From Drosophila pseudoobscura (taxonomy: Eukaryota > Arthropoda > Insecta > Diptera > Drosophilidae): a DNA stretch of 64,000 nucleotides. The stretch lies in the NCBI RefSeq assembly GCF_009870125.1, contig NC_046683.1, positions 64,309,869-64,373,868 of the forward strand, written 5' to 3'. How positions within the stretch are numbered: the stretch's first letter is position 1; every line of letters starts with the position of its first letter. Below, in pieces: positions 34,116 through 47,112 of this stretch. The notes beneath the pieces were generated by a model that made no database searches, was not told the DNA's origin, and saw only the letters and a program-made list of their open reading frames with translations. The translations under genes and the position numbers were made by a program.

Positions 34116-36750
34116 AAGTACCATGAGAGTTGGTATGTCATTTCTCTGATAAGCTCTGTCTATGGTTCAAGTTTAAGGTTCAACAAAGGTTGAATGGAGC
34201 CATACATGCCCTTAAGATTAGTTTTTAAGACGTCTGTGCAATTAAAATTCCATAAAGGAAAGGTATTTTCGTAAGTGAAGAAAGCTCAGCTTTCCCAGGG
34301 CATTGTTTTCTTATCAATAAGGCACGAAAACGTTTTTTCCAGCTATCGATTTTACGAGTATGTACTTTGGAAGCGCACTGATTTCCTGTAATACTCACTC
34401 ATTCGCTCAGAATAAAGAAATTAATTAAAGAAGAGAATAATTAATCATTCAAAATCAAACAATCTTTCGGTCATCACAGGACTGCTAATGGCCACACTTT
34501 CTAAGTAAAACACAAGAAACAGTAGAAATTGAATTATCGAGGAGTTGCCTGGAGGACGAAGAGACACCGTACTACTGAGAGATCATTTGGGAGCACATTC
34601 TGAATGTTGTTGAAATTGTAATTTGAAGATCAGGAGAGATCAGAGATTATTCATTCATTCAGTAATTATATAATGATCAACTCCGCGGTGGCGGTCTTGG
34701 CTAAGGCTGACTTTCAATAACAAAATAATGTTGCCTACTTTTACTACGGAAAATAAATGGCGCCACTTATGGCGGCAATAAATAGAACCTGAAATATTCG
34801 ATATCAGTCTTTTATTCAAGTATGTAATGGTATCGATCCCAGGTCATCTCTGAGGCGCGGAGTTCAAATGTCAACTCTTTTAGCTTTCTGTACTGATTTT
34901 ACTGCCTGTGATTGGAAGAAAATCCCTAATTTCATAGTGTGTTTATCAAGGATCAAGGATTAAGGATATTTTTTCCATTATATGAGACTTGTTTGCTCTG
35001 CTATTTGTGGGCCGAGTTGGGTGTGCTGTGATCTCATTATCAGATACTCTCCCAGGATCGTGAGGCATCCAGACTAATGATCGGCAGCCAAAATCTCAAT
35101 TACGGTAAAGGTACGAGTATATTCCATTAATAGTTAATAGATATACCATTACACTTTTCCCTCAAACTCGTAGATTAACAAATTTGTGGTTCAATATGCC
35201 TTGTCACGTTGTAGTTTCGTGGCAAACACGTGCTTGATGAGATCTTCAGCCTTTTTTCTCCCGATTCCACACTCCCATACGCATCAATGAGCTCAGGATT
35301 AACCCGCTGTGCCATTTATCAAACAATTCATAGAGCTCATTGCACTTATTGAAAATTAATACGGCTTTAAATCCCACAACAGTGCAGAAATCAGCACACA
35401 TGCTCCCGGCTTCCCACTCCCATATGTCCACCCCTCTCTCTCACTCTATCTCTGTTCCTTCTCTAACGATAATCCCGCGAACAAGGCATTTAGAGCAGAC
35501 AGAGGGGGATATAAACTCAGTAGACATCTGTCTGTGGATGAAAAAAAGGATTAAATAACAATATGCGATTGCTAAATTTGATCAGAAATCAGCCAAAGAT
35601 TTATGGCTGTGCAATGTAGGTACCTTTCACCTAAAGCTCCACTCCCCCCTTAGAATCAATATATTTCTGGTATTTCCCATCATCAGATTTCATATATTTT
35701 CCTTTTAATTGAGAAAAATTACATTTCAATAGCAACAAATCAAGCAAATGGAAATCAAATGAATAATGTGTACACAGATTTCTGTGGCCCTGTGGTTAAT
35801 TCGATTAAGATTTCTACAACAACACTAAAACACAATTTCAGGGAATGCGGGTGAACGAATCGGAATACTTTTCGAATGCTGGAGAGGCCATTTAGATGAT
35901 ATATGTATATCCTGAATACTCGGAGAGGTCCTCAAAGGGAGGCTCCTTCGACTGTTTTCTTGATTGGATTAATTATAGCCCCTCCTTCCCGTATTTCACA
36001 CTGCAATTACAAGCAGCCAACAAATGATTTAACCCTTTCTGAAATCAATATTAAATTACATCATATTCCAATAGAAATTTCATAAAAATGCTGCGCACTG
36101 ATTGAAACATCGTTGCCCTCATCGTTGGGTTCTGTGCAACATCAGCCATTCCTCCCTTCCGTTCCCCATGCCACTTGCCACATGTCATGAGAGTCCATTC
36201 CCCCATTGCCTCAAGAGTAGATTAAGTTTGGCGATAAAGTATCATTGAATCCATTGAATATTTTGTGCTTTTTGTGGGGTCGATAGTTCTATAGAATGAA
36301 CCATCATTCCCCCTCTTACGAACTTCCCCTGGTGACGTTTAGTAATTGGCTACGAGTACAAAAGCTTAAGGAGGCACCCTCATCGCATTAGAAATGCAAC
36401 TGTTCGGCATGGAAATGGTTTATAGAGCCCCCCATTGAATGAGATAAAGTTTTCACATAAATCTTTCATTTAAATCATGGGAATATGTGTATCGGAAATT
36501 ATCCTTTAGATCTGCGTACCCCTTATAATTACAGAGCTGCCAGAAATCAGAAAGGAACTCTAGAAAGGAACCTTCTATCGTCAGCTGTGGTCCAAGCCAT
36601 AAATTAGCCAGAAAATATTGTTTGGGAATGAAAGGTGTGAAAGGTAAAAGAAAGGGATGGTTTCCCTTCAGGTTCTCCCTCCCCGCTGCGTAGTACGTGT
36701 CAAGATCGGCAGCTGAAAAATCATTTCTTCGAATCAAAATCTTACTCCTT
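34116..36750. other. Intergenic, AT-rich
   Basis: No supported coding sequence, RNA gene or mobile element. Short open frames lack codon bias and splice context. Confidence 0.5.
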
Positions 36751-38847
36751 AAAGTTAGGGTTCAATGTCCTCTCTCGTTCCATGGCTTTCTCTGTCTCTC
36801 CGTCTCCGTCCCCGTCTCTGTTTAAGCTATAATGACAAACCAATTACCAGTAAAAGACCTGGAACTTGGACATGGACTTGCATGGTCTTTTTGGGGCACG
36901 TAGTCCAGGCAGTGGCAGGCGTTGTGCGGCCTGCCATCATGATTGCGCAACAAATTGGACAAACGACGCATGTCACCCCTTTTAAGGATGGAAAACACAG
37001 TTAGAGCCATCACACAGGCCATATTTGAGACAGTGACAAATGTTTGAAACTGAAATGCAATGAGGACGAGATATTGTGCGTGAGGCTCTAATGTTTATGC
37101 GTTTGGAGATTACCAGAACTCTGCATTTCAGGGAAACTATGAAGAGAAGTTCAAGCTTACTCTGGTGATTATTTGAGGGTTTTCCTCTCAAGTTCAGCCT
37201 TGAGTACTAGCTATATTGTAATTATCTTGAACTTTATGCATTGTGGATTTTCGGAAGGTATCTTCTTGCTCAATTCCCAATCATTATCTCCGCATAAACT
37301 CTCCATTTGATGGCGTGCGCTACTGTACTCGGGGTTCGGTTGTTTTCAATCCACCACCAAATGCAGGAGGCTGCTGCTGCCACAGCTACTCCCGAATGGG
37401 ATGGCAACCCTGGACTCTGGTCTGATCCAAGCGACAACTGTGGCGCCTGCGCAGCTGCTGCTGCTCTCGCACTCCTACCTCTCCAAATCTAGGGAGCACG
37501 ACGCACTCCATCTGTCTGTCTCCTTCTCTACGGGTATTATGTGTCGCCTCTTTGTCTGTAATTTCACGCAATGGAGAGCGAGCGGGATGTCTAGTGTGTG
37601 TGTGTGAGTGTGTATGTAACTGCTTATTGATCGATCGACTCGATATCGAATTTTTATTGTTGTTTGTCATTCCAGAATGCGCCACCATCAAGCAGAAGCA
37701 GCAGCGGCAGCAGAAACGGCAACAAAAGGGGCGAAGGAGGGCGGCGAAGGATGGGTATGGGATGGGATGGGTCATTGTTCCAAGGGTTTTTCTGCTTCTA
37801 CTTCATTCCGGGGGTTGCTTCTCCTTTAGTGCAATTGCAGTTTTAATGTTACTCATTGCGGAGGGTAGCTTTTTGGATCAACCCTTAGCTACTACCATTT
37901 CGATTATCATCGCCTGGGAAATAGGCAGCAATTTACTCTAGAGTCCGGGATTCGGGTTTCGTTTTTGTGGACTGCACATCTTCTCACCATTAGAAAAATG
38001 TTCCCTTATTTGTATTACTTTTTGTAAATTTTGATTCCAAAGGGAAATGCACATCAAGTTCATTGATTTTTTGCATGTTTTTCCACACTTAACTGTTATT
38101 GTAGCTTATCCAGAGATTTGTTTTGAAGATTTATTGGACTTAAGAGCGAGAGTTGTGGCAGGAAGGGCTCACAGATGAGAAATGTGAGCGAAAATCGAAC
38201 CGAAAGAAGCTTTAGATGGGATCTGAATGGGACCTCTGAAATTTCCCTCCCATTTACACCAAAATTTGTGTAGTTTTCACTCTCCTCTCGTCTGCATTAA
38301 ACGCATTTCATGATCATGTAACCCATTTAGATAAACGATCGCCTCATTTGTAACCCAATGCCCATGCGGTGATTATCACCCACTGACGATCTCACGCACC
38401 CTCTGACCACCGGAGAGAACCAGAGAGGGCTGGTGGGAGAGTCCGTCCTACATGCAATGGTTAATTGTTTTCTCCTTTCGCTGGCACTGCTGCATTTATG
38501 AGGCACAAGAACCGCCCACTGGGACATCTAGTGTTAATTTATGGCACACCTAAAGGTACACACACCTCGTGGCTTATACGAATACATATATATCACAATG
38601 ATGTATCGTTAGAACAGGCAACATATCACACGAGGCAGCTGCCAGAGCGCAGCCCAAGTCAAGCTTTTGTTCAGACCTGGGCTTACATAAAATACAGAAA
38701 GACGAACGACTGGTTGAAGCGGGTCTATTGTACTGACATTATTAGATTCGCATCGCTGGCCATATTAATTGTTGTTGCCCATGTTCGTAGTGCAACACAG
38801 ACAGAAACACACAGAATGAATGAATGGTTCATTGAGCACCAGGCACC

Positions 38848-38880
38848 CAGGGGCCCACAGGGGCCCACAGAGGCCCACAG
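38848..38880 (+). repeat. 11-bp triplicate GGGGCCCACAG
   Basis: Three adjacent copies, the last with one change. Confidence 0.8.
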
Positions 38881-39485
38881 AATGCAACTGTCATTAACAG
38901 GAGCGGATGCAGTACCTATGTATCTCCATTTCTCTCGCTCAGATCCGTCCCTGTCTCACCGTTTGCGTTTGACATTCAAATTTGGTCAAAATGTCATGGG
39001 GTTCTGGGCTAACGCTTGCTCCGAGGTCTGGGCCCCAGAGTTTACAGCCGGAAATTCTAATTGTTGTTGAGGTTACACATTACAAAAACATACCTACAAA
39101 AGATAGAAAAAACAGTGGTTTCAGAGCGTGGGCAGCGGAGCACTATATTCTCAGGACTTACCTGTACTCCAATTGCAAACTGCAACTGAGAGCAGACTCT
39201 CAGTCATTCGCTCTCTCTCGCTCTCTGGGGACTGGAAATGCAAACAAACATTACATTACTCCATTCCAGGATCGACAACCTGCAGGCGGGCAGACAGGCA
39301 GGCCTGGCCTGGCCTGGCCTGGGTGGCAGGGTGGATATCGATTTTTAGTGGCAATTGCAGTTGCCACGGGCAGCCGCATGCCCCATACCTCCATGCCACG
39401 TCCCTGCCGTTGGGGTAGTCTCTAGTCTCAAGTTCGTCTGCCAATTATTTGCCGCTTATTAGGAGGAGTCCCCGGGAAGAGGCCG

Positions 39486-39509
39486 AGCAGCAGCAGCAGC
39501 AGCAGCAGC
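39486..39509 (+). repeat. (AGC)8 microsatellite
   Basis: Eight uninterrupted AGC units. Confidence 0.9.
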
Positions 39510-39785
39510 TGGTGCTGGTTGGTGGTGGTGGTGTTGGCAGCACGTGACTACTGCGTTGCGTTGTCCATTGTTTGCATTTTGCATATAGTACCGTGCCGTA
39601 CCCCATAGTACTCCCAGCTCAGCCCAGCTCAGGGTGGTTACCCCTACTGGACTGCGTGTGGCATGACTTTGACGGGCAGCAAGATACACACACAGCAAAC
39701 TCAAGTGTTGCTTTAATGTTTGGGCCATTTACATGAAGTGGAACGAAGCCACCCCCGAGAGTAAATCAGAGCCAAAGCCACACAC

Positions 39786-39822
39786 AGCAGGCAGGCAGGC
39801 AGGCAGGCAGCAGGCAGCAGGC
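39786..39822 (+). repeat. (GCAG)n microsatellite
   Basis: Run of GCAG/GGCA units, slightly interrupted at the 3' end. Confidence 0.85.
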
Positions 39823-40240
39823 GTTGACCAGAGACCAGGGCCCGCGCTTAAGCTCTTTTGTGGGCCCCGTTGGGTGGTGGCGGTGGTGGTGTTGCTGCAA
39901 ACCCGTTCTTAATCCTTTCAAACGTAAAATGCAAAGCCAACTGCGGTCGTCGGCGAATTTTCCAGCGAAAAACAAGGGGTGGCCGACCGGTCAGGGCCAG
40001 ATTTGTTCTTCCACCAAGCCGTATCATTGCAAATTTTCAAATAAACTATTGAAAATCTCACACTTTTTGTCAGCGCGCTGCAGCGATGAAAAATGCGCAA
40101 AAAACAGCAGTTCTATCATGCCATCCCGCTTTGGCATGTGCAAAGACATGTGTATGCACGTTTTTTTTTATTGGTTATGTTTTTGTCTTCTCTTTGGTTT
40201 CCATCTTTCCGCCTGTCGAGTCCCTGTAATTAAATTGTTT

Positions 40241-40980
40241 TAACTATTCATTATCACAATCCAGCACAGTACTAATAGGGCGGTCAAGTATTAGGTCAAG
40301 GACCGGCGCACTTACATTTCGTTTAACACATTTAATCTTTTCGCGGGACAATGTGTGCCGACAAGAGAAAAGGCGCGCGCGGCTTAGAGTTTAATTACAT
40401 AATGTATTTGCTAAAGCACACTAATTGATTATTCTAGATGCGTTGAGTACGTTTTATAAACCACTTTTAAAATAAACTACATCAAATTACGCGCACCACA
40501 AAGTTCTGCAGATCAAAAAGGCGACTAAAAGAAGGAATGTGCCAAGTGCACTGGTGCCATCCCGCTCTTGCATCAACTTTTCGTTTCTTTTTCTTCCCAC
40601 CTTCTTCTTTTTCTGCGCGGCGCGGACGACTTTCACGTGTTTCGAGCTAATATTGATTAAACTACAATTAAAAGCACAAATTAAATGAAATATTATGAAA
40701 CCCCAATAATTTCAACCCTTTACCGTTCGATTAAGAAAGTTAATCACTGAGTTCTGAACGTTTATAACAATTTTGTGCCAAAACGAAAAAACGCCGGCCA
40801 CTTGGAAAACGGGTGAAGTGAAACTCGCACTTTGGTTAATGTTCATCGCAACGTGTTTAGATTTAGATTTGTTTGTCCTCCAGTGGCGGCAAACAATAGT
40901 TTCAACGAAAATCTTTTGTTTCATACAAAAATAACAACAGTAAGAAAAGAGGTAAATTTAAGCAAATCACATGAGTGCAT
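40241..40980. other. CpG-containing non-coding patch, possible regulatory DNA
   Basis: More CpG than its surroundings (GGCGCGCGCGGC near 40371-40383, GCGCGGCGCGGACGAC near 40615-40631) with a CACGTG E-box at about 40636. No open frame supported. It could be a promoter or enhancer; orientation is undecided. Confidence 0.3.
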
Positions 40981-40990
40981 TGGGCGTGGG

Positions 40991-41017
40991 TGTGTGTGTG
41001 TGTGTGTGTGTGTGTGT
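40991..41017 (+). repeat. (TG)13 microsatellite
   Basis: Uninterrupted TG dinucleotide run. Confidence 0.92.
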
Positions 41018-41470
41018 AAGCTGAGGCAGTAGAAAACGCGTGTGCAATGTGCTTTGATCATGTCATTTTTGCAATTTGTATATTTTTGTTTGGCTGTTGT
41101 GTTGTTTATCATCATTAATAACCCATATCGATTCGTGTATGAGTTTTGTTTATGCCATCGGCTTCGGTGCAAGTGCATAGGAAACCACAAGTTCTAAATG
41201 GGCAATTTGCCTCATGTGTAAATTGGTATATTGATATCAATATTTTGTAATGATTTACATATGTAATTATCCAGTGCAGGAGACACAAAGAGGCAAATTG
41301 TTGGCTATTTCTACTCCCTACCGTGCCCCCTTTACCCACAGAAGAGCATCATCAGTAACAAGCTATAGTAAACATAAGGTGGAGGCAGCCCTGCTCTCAA
41401 AGCTCCCAGTCCCTTGCGGCTCTACCTTATATTTAATACACCTTGATCATCAGTAGCTGTTCATTGAGTG

Positions 41471-41472
<2 letters not shown>

Positions 41473-41505
<33 letters not shown>

Positions 41506-41509
41506 GGGG
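41473..41509 (+). repeat. (GT)15 microsatellite followed by a G run
   Basis: GT dinucleotide run ending in seven G. Confidence 0.92.
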
Positions 41510-43888
41510 TGAAAAGGAGACGCAACCCCAGAGCAGAGGGCTTCTCCGTCTTTCTTCACGCTTGCATGGACACGAAAAGCGAATGCTACCGACTGCGACG
41601 TCAACTGTCAGAAATCAATGCAGTTATCCTCTGCAGCAGCAGCAGCAGCGGAGAAAACAACAAAAGCCACCATTTGGCGCTTTGTTTGTTTCCGTTTGTT
41701 TTGTTTGTCATTGTAGCAGTTGGAAGTGTATGTGTGTTATTGTTTGTCTGTGCTGTTGTCCCTCTCCCACCCATGGACATGGATAGGGTGTAGGCAATTT
41801 TCGGGCGCGCTTGCAAGCTCCCACGGGGATGCAATGTCAACGACAAGAACAGCAAAGCGAAACGAGGATGTAATAAAAACAAAGAAGAGACACAGGAAAA
41901 ATGGCACTGAAATCGAATTTACAGCCTTGTCAATGCATTCGCATTGCCTCCACCCTCCCGGGGGACACGCCCATAACAGAATGTTATTGCAATCTAAATG
42001 GTTTTAACCATATTTCCGTTATTTGTTTGCAGGATTTTCGCAGTCAGGTTGCCTGGCAACCCTGGTCAAACACTGTGCAACCGGCAATCAGTTTTAATTA
42101 AGTTACAAGTACCACCGCCCGAAGGAGAAGGAGACCAGCAAACAAACATTCCATTCCATTCGTTTTCGTACGACTACGAGTACGAGTACGAGTATTCCTG
42201 GTAAGCTACAAATGAACTCTTCCGAGAATCAAATTTCATGCCCCTCCACTGTCTGTGCAACAATAAAAAAGTGCACTCTCTCCCCAGACGGGTCTTGGGA
42301 TGAGGAGATCGGGTTAGGCAGTGGAGTGGCGTGGCGTGGCGTGTAGTGGAGTGGGGGGCGATGACGAGTGTAAAACACTCTAAAAACCAGACCTGAATCC
42401 ATTGTACGTACAGTTCTATCTCTGCTTTTTTGTTGCTTTTTATTTGTTGCTTGTATTTTTATTGTTTTCCCTGTTGTTGCTTCTAGTTTTTTATGCTGCC
42501 GCTGCTGCTGCTGCTGGCTCTGGGGCTCTGGGGCTCTCTATCATTGCATTTCATTTAAGCTGTTGGATGATACCCTGCTCGAAAGGGGTATAATTCTTAG
42601 CATCAATCGTTGGCGGGAAGAGGGGATTTTACTTTCATTTTGGACTGGAATAATTGGCCTCATCTTTTCATAAGTTTCTGGCTATAAGGAAGAAAATCTC
42701 TTTGTACATACATCTAGGGTATGCGTGTGTTCTCTGCTAAGCGGGTTCTTTCTGGACTGTTTCTACTTTCATTCCAGCAGCAGAACAATGATAATAATAA
42801 AAGCCGTCGGTCGTCCCTGGTCTTGCAACGGATGCACTCAAGCGGCGCAAACTGTTGCTCTCCGTCCAGGTTGGGGGCCAAACCATCGTCATCGTAAGAA
42901 TAGTAGTCATTGCTCTCTCTCTCTCCCTCTCTCACTCTCTTGTTTCTTTCTTCCTCAGTTAATTGTAAAAACTGCACTCGTACTGTTCTCCTTCGTTATT
43001 TGTGGCTGCAACAGCACCAGCAACAAGAGGCAACATGCAACAGGCAACATCTCCCAGCGGCCATCGGTGGCAGATAGGAAACTAGAATACGAGCTTAATG
43101 AAGTTTTATGCGTTTCTAATGTTCAGCCAATTTGTTTCGATCTTCTTTAGTTCTTTGGTTCCTCGGTTCTTTGGGTCTCTTTCTCCTCTTTCGTTTCGAT
43201 GATATTTCAATTGTAGATAGATTTATTTATTCTTTTCTGAAGCTTGTTTTCTGGGGGGAACGGCCGATTGAAGTCTAGAGATAATGAAAAGATACCAGGG
43301 GAAATGTTGTCCGTAGTAATTGATACAAGAGATCCATTAAGCATGGTACACCGTATACATCGTTGATTGTATTTTTTGGTTGATCATTTGAGCACTTGAA
43401 AAGCTAAAGATTAACTTTATAAGGTATTAATTAAGAGTTCAAGAAGTTGAAGACCCTAATAATAATACAAGATATTATGTGGGGCCATTTAGGAATGATT
43501 TAAGAACTTAAGGCTTAGGGACCTTTACTGAATGCTTAAGAATGGTGCACGAAATTGTTGGGTTCCCAGAACTTTGTTCCTTGTCTGTTTCGATGTCACT
43601 TAACTACAGATCTCTATGATCTCTTTGGGTTCAAGGGCCGTGCCCGTCGTGTGAACATCCTTCATTCGTCTGATTATGGACTCACGCTGTCTATGGGCAT
43701 TCCCCTAGCGCTAATCAAATTATGTCTCCGATCCAATTGCTGGATCGCCAGATGATGTCAAGTGCATGTTGCACTCAATTGTTGTGGCAACCCCCCTCGC
43801 ACTCGCCCCCCACCCCCCGGTAAATGTCATTTTGCATTTCGAAACTATTTTTATACACCGCTCGCGTGTCGCTTGTTGGCCCCTCTGT

Positions 43889-43907
43889 CCCCCCCCCCCC
43901 CCCCCCC
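43889..43907 (+). repeat. (C)19 homopolymer
   Basis: Nineteen consecutive C; the length is prone to sequencing error. Confidence 0.85.
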
Positions 43908-45420
43908 TACCTCTTTAATGGAGCCAAAGATTCCCCACTCCTTCATCGGGCCCCAGAGAGGGAGGCAGGAGGCACTGCCAGAGGCTCGCGTGTCATCCAG
44001 CGTTTGGTTTGTCAACTCAATCGCCGCTTTGGCTGCGCTTTCAGTCCCGTCTCTTCCTCTACTTCTTCCACAAACTCTTCTTCACACTCCCCTTCTTCCA
44101 CTTGTAAGCGGTAGTGTAGACTTCTCTCTCTCGCTCTATCTCTCTCTGTCTGTCTTTCTTTTTCTGGAACATAACTTTATTTAATTACTCGCACAGCAAC
44201 AACAAAATGCGGCGACAACAAGAAATTCTCGGTGTCATAAAAAATTATTTTATACGTTCACTGCGACAGGGGATGGGAGGGGGGGGTGGGGCAATAGGAG
44301 TAGAACAAGGCAGTGGGGTAGACAGGGGGAGGGGGGAGTGGAAATAGTAGAGGGGTCACTGGGTAGAAGAGAACCTGTGTGTTCGCGGGAGAGGCAGCTC
44401 TTGTGGGGAGGTGGCAGGAAGGGGCGGGCACTACTCGTTCAACGTTCTTTTTTTTTTTTTTTTGCGCTGGCAACACAAAAATTTCTTCAACATTATAATT
44501 TTGTTCGCTTTGAATTACACACATTGCACAACAACAACAGCCACAAAAGTTCATTGACTTTCGTGCAACAATCAGGCAAGAATACGAGGCAACAGAACCA
44601 CACAACGTTCTTGCAGATTGATTGTATGTCAGGGTACTACAGAGCTACACATGAGAGATATATGATATAGGAGTACCCTCGTAGTAAAATGATTTTGAGA
44701 CACATTTTGAGAACGATTCGGAAATGGAACAACTCGGCAAAGGGCAAGAACAGTTTGTTTCAAATTTTATTGTAATTTCTTTGATTATGTATCACACAAC
44801 AAACAAACAAAAAAAAACATGAAAAAACCATGTAATGAGCTCTCAAATTGTTGCAATGTTCCACATCTTTGTGGCTAGATTCCAAGGGGCTTTCCAGCTT
44901 GTTGATTCTTTTTGCCTTATTGCTGGCACTCTTGCAACAAGTTTGCATAATGCGAATGGAGAGGCGATGATTCTTTTAGCACTTATTAAATTTTAGCACA
45001 AAGGCAGAAGAACAGCCGATGTTGATGCCGAAGCAACAAATACAATCATCATTATGCATTCTAATCATCATAATCATCTGCATCTCTATCTGATGATCGG
45101 TGCTGCAGCAGCAGCAGCAGCTGCAGCTGCATTTGCCTCTTCTCCGCCTGCTACTGATTTCTGCCACATGCAACATTGGGTTCAGTCCACTCGATCAACT
45201 CAATTGCCAATGCACTTGGGGGCAAGCAGAGAAAGAGAAAGAGGCAAAGACTGACTTGCAGTTGCAGTTGGAGCAGGCGGTGGGCCAAGAGATCCCCCGA
45301 ACAGCAAATAGAGATGCGCCTTAGATCTTCACAGAACTCTAGAATTGGGCAATCTACTTGGTTTTGGGACTACTATTCAAAGATAGTTCTTTTAGATTTT
45401 TAGTGACTTTTTCATTGATA

Positions 45421-46130
45421 TTCGGCGCTCAGTGATGGGCGCTCAGTCATGGATTGCATACCATACGGTTGATTACCAATTTTAGTGGATGGATTTATGG
45501 TCTCTGGGTCAGTGTCGTCGTCAGTGTCCACAAAATACTTGTTTTGTCACAAAAAATACCAAAAATTGTGTATTTGTAATGGTATTTAACGGTAAAATGC
45601 TATTTGGGAGAGTACCAATAGCTACCATTGGCTCTAAAATAGAGGAAAAACTTCTGAAGAAATACCATAGTAAGATAATTTTTGTTTTTTTTTTTTTCAA
45701 TTTAAGGTATATACTCAATATTTTTGCAGTAGTTTTTCCGTCAACTTTTCTTCCATTTTGTTGTAGTAATCTTAGGTATTTTTCAAGTATTTATATAAAG
45801 CATTTCCATTATTTCTTGTCTATAATTTTTCAAGAGTTTTTGCAGTAGTTTGTGGAATATTTAATTATTTTTAAGAAGTATTTTCTGGTTTTTCTCCCAG
45901 TATATTTATATTTTCTTTATTTTTATGGTATTTTTTATTGCATGTCAGTATTGATATAGCTCTTTCTGTTTAGCTCCAGTGAGTATTTCCCCATAATTTT
46001 TAAATTCTGTTAAAAAATTTCTTTGTTAAAAGCTTCAATGAAATCTCAACGTGATTCATTTAGTTGTTCCACATATTCTTCGATAAAGGTTCTTTCCCTT
46101 TTTCATTCTTCAGTAATGATTTCCCATAGA
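45421..46130. other. AT-rich patch with repeated GTATTT/AATACC words
   Basis: Marked fall in GC content compared with flanks. GGTATTT, AAATACC and AAGTATTT words recur. No coding signal. Confidence 0.4.
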
Positions 46131-46452
46131 CAGTGACTGAGAATTACTCATCACTGGCCTTCGGGACGGTCGATCTTTCTATCCACAATATGCAGAGCAG
46201 AAGTGCCGTCTCGTCTCGTCTCGTTTCGTTTCTTCCGCTGGTACGCTCGGACAATGCCCGGCAGCTATTTTACACGCCATTGAGTTACCCCAAGAGGTGG
46301 TTGGGGCACAAACGGGATGGCAGGAGGGGAGCTCACCAGAGTAGGAGGTGCTGGAGGAGCAGCAGAGGAGGTGCAGTAGAATGAGAGTCTCCTTGAAATG
46401 GGGGACTGCTTCTGAAGTTGCATCTGCTGATGTTGCTGTTGCATCTGCGGTA

Positions 46453-46486
46453 GCTGCTGCTGCTGCTGCTGCTGTTGCTGTTGCTG
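46453..46486 (+). repeat. CTG/TTG trinucleotide repeat
   Basis: GCTGCTGCTG run merging into GTTGCTG units. Confidence 0.88.
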
Positions 46487-47090
46487 GATGATGATCTGCA
46501 GCGATCCCCCACAATGTTGCTGCTGTTGTTTCTATTCCATCGATCTGTATATCTCCTGCTGCTGCCTGGAGGAAGCCTCTCCACTCTTTGGATTGTGGGA
46601 TTAAGACAGTTCTTCCTGTAGCCGATGCGGCTGCTGCTCCTCTTACCAATTCCAATCTCCCATTTGTAGCATGCCCCTCCCATCGAATCCCATCACACAT
46701 CCTATACCTATACCTCTATACCATATCATATCCCCTCGTGTGGTTCCATGTTCCATTGTGCAACGTTTCCTGCTTTCGTTCTTTGGCTTTTGTGTTCTGT
46801 TCGGTTCTCTTGGCCTCCTTTGGTGTCTGTGTCTCTGCATCTCTCTCTCTCTCTCTCTCTGTTTCCCTGTGCTGTCTCTGGCCTCGTTTCCTTCCTTTCA
46901 CACGAGAGGAGGAGACCTGGAGTCCCTGGTTCCCTGGTTTCCTGGCGTTGCGTTGGCAACATCATCATTACCTGGGACGCAGAAAAGAGAACAAAACTGA
47001 ACCATTTTTCAGCTTTTCGCGGGAGTTCATTGAACTGTTGTGGCACCCGCCGCCTGCCTCCCGCCGCCTGCCGCCTGCTGTGATTTCCTC

Positions 47091-47112
47091 TGCTGCTGCT
47101 GCTGCTGCTGCT
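47091..47112 (+). repeat. (CTG)7 microsatellite
   Basis: Uninterrupted trinucleotide run. Confidence 0.88.

Larger units (their letters stand above)
36751..40240. other. Non-coding DNA with simple repeats
   Basis: No gene supported. Contains GGGGCCCACAG triplicate (38848-38880), AGC repeat (39486-39509) and GCAG repeat (39786-39822). A 201-codon open frame at 38465-39070 has no family match and no splice or promoter context. Confidence 0.45.
41018..45420. other. Non-coding DNA with homopolymer and pyrimidine tracts
   Basis: No gene supported. Holds a C run (43889-43907), GAGTAC repeat (about 42176-42195), T run near 44449 and AGC repeat (45105-45130). Open frames here are low-complexity shadows of the tracts. 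Confidence 0.45.

Noticed and set aside
38465..39070. 201-codon plus-strand frame
   Set aside because: No recognisable domain, mixed low-complexity segments including the GGGGCCCACAG repeat, and no splice or promoter signals.
46179..46700. 173-codon minus-strand frame
   Set aside because: Ala/Thr- and Ser-rich shadow of CTG repeats.
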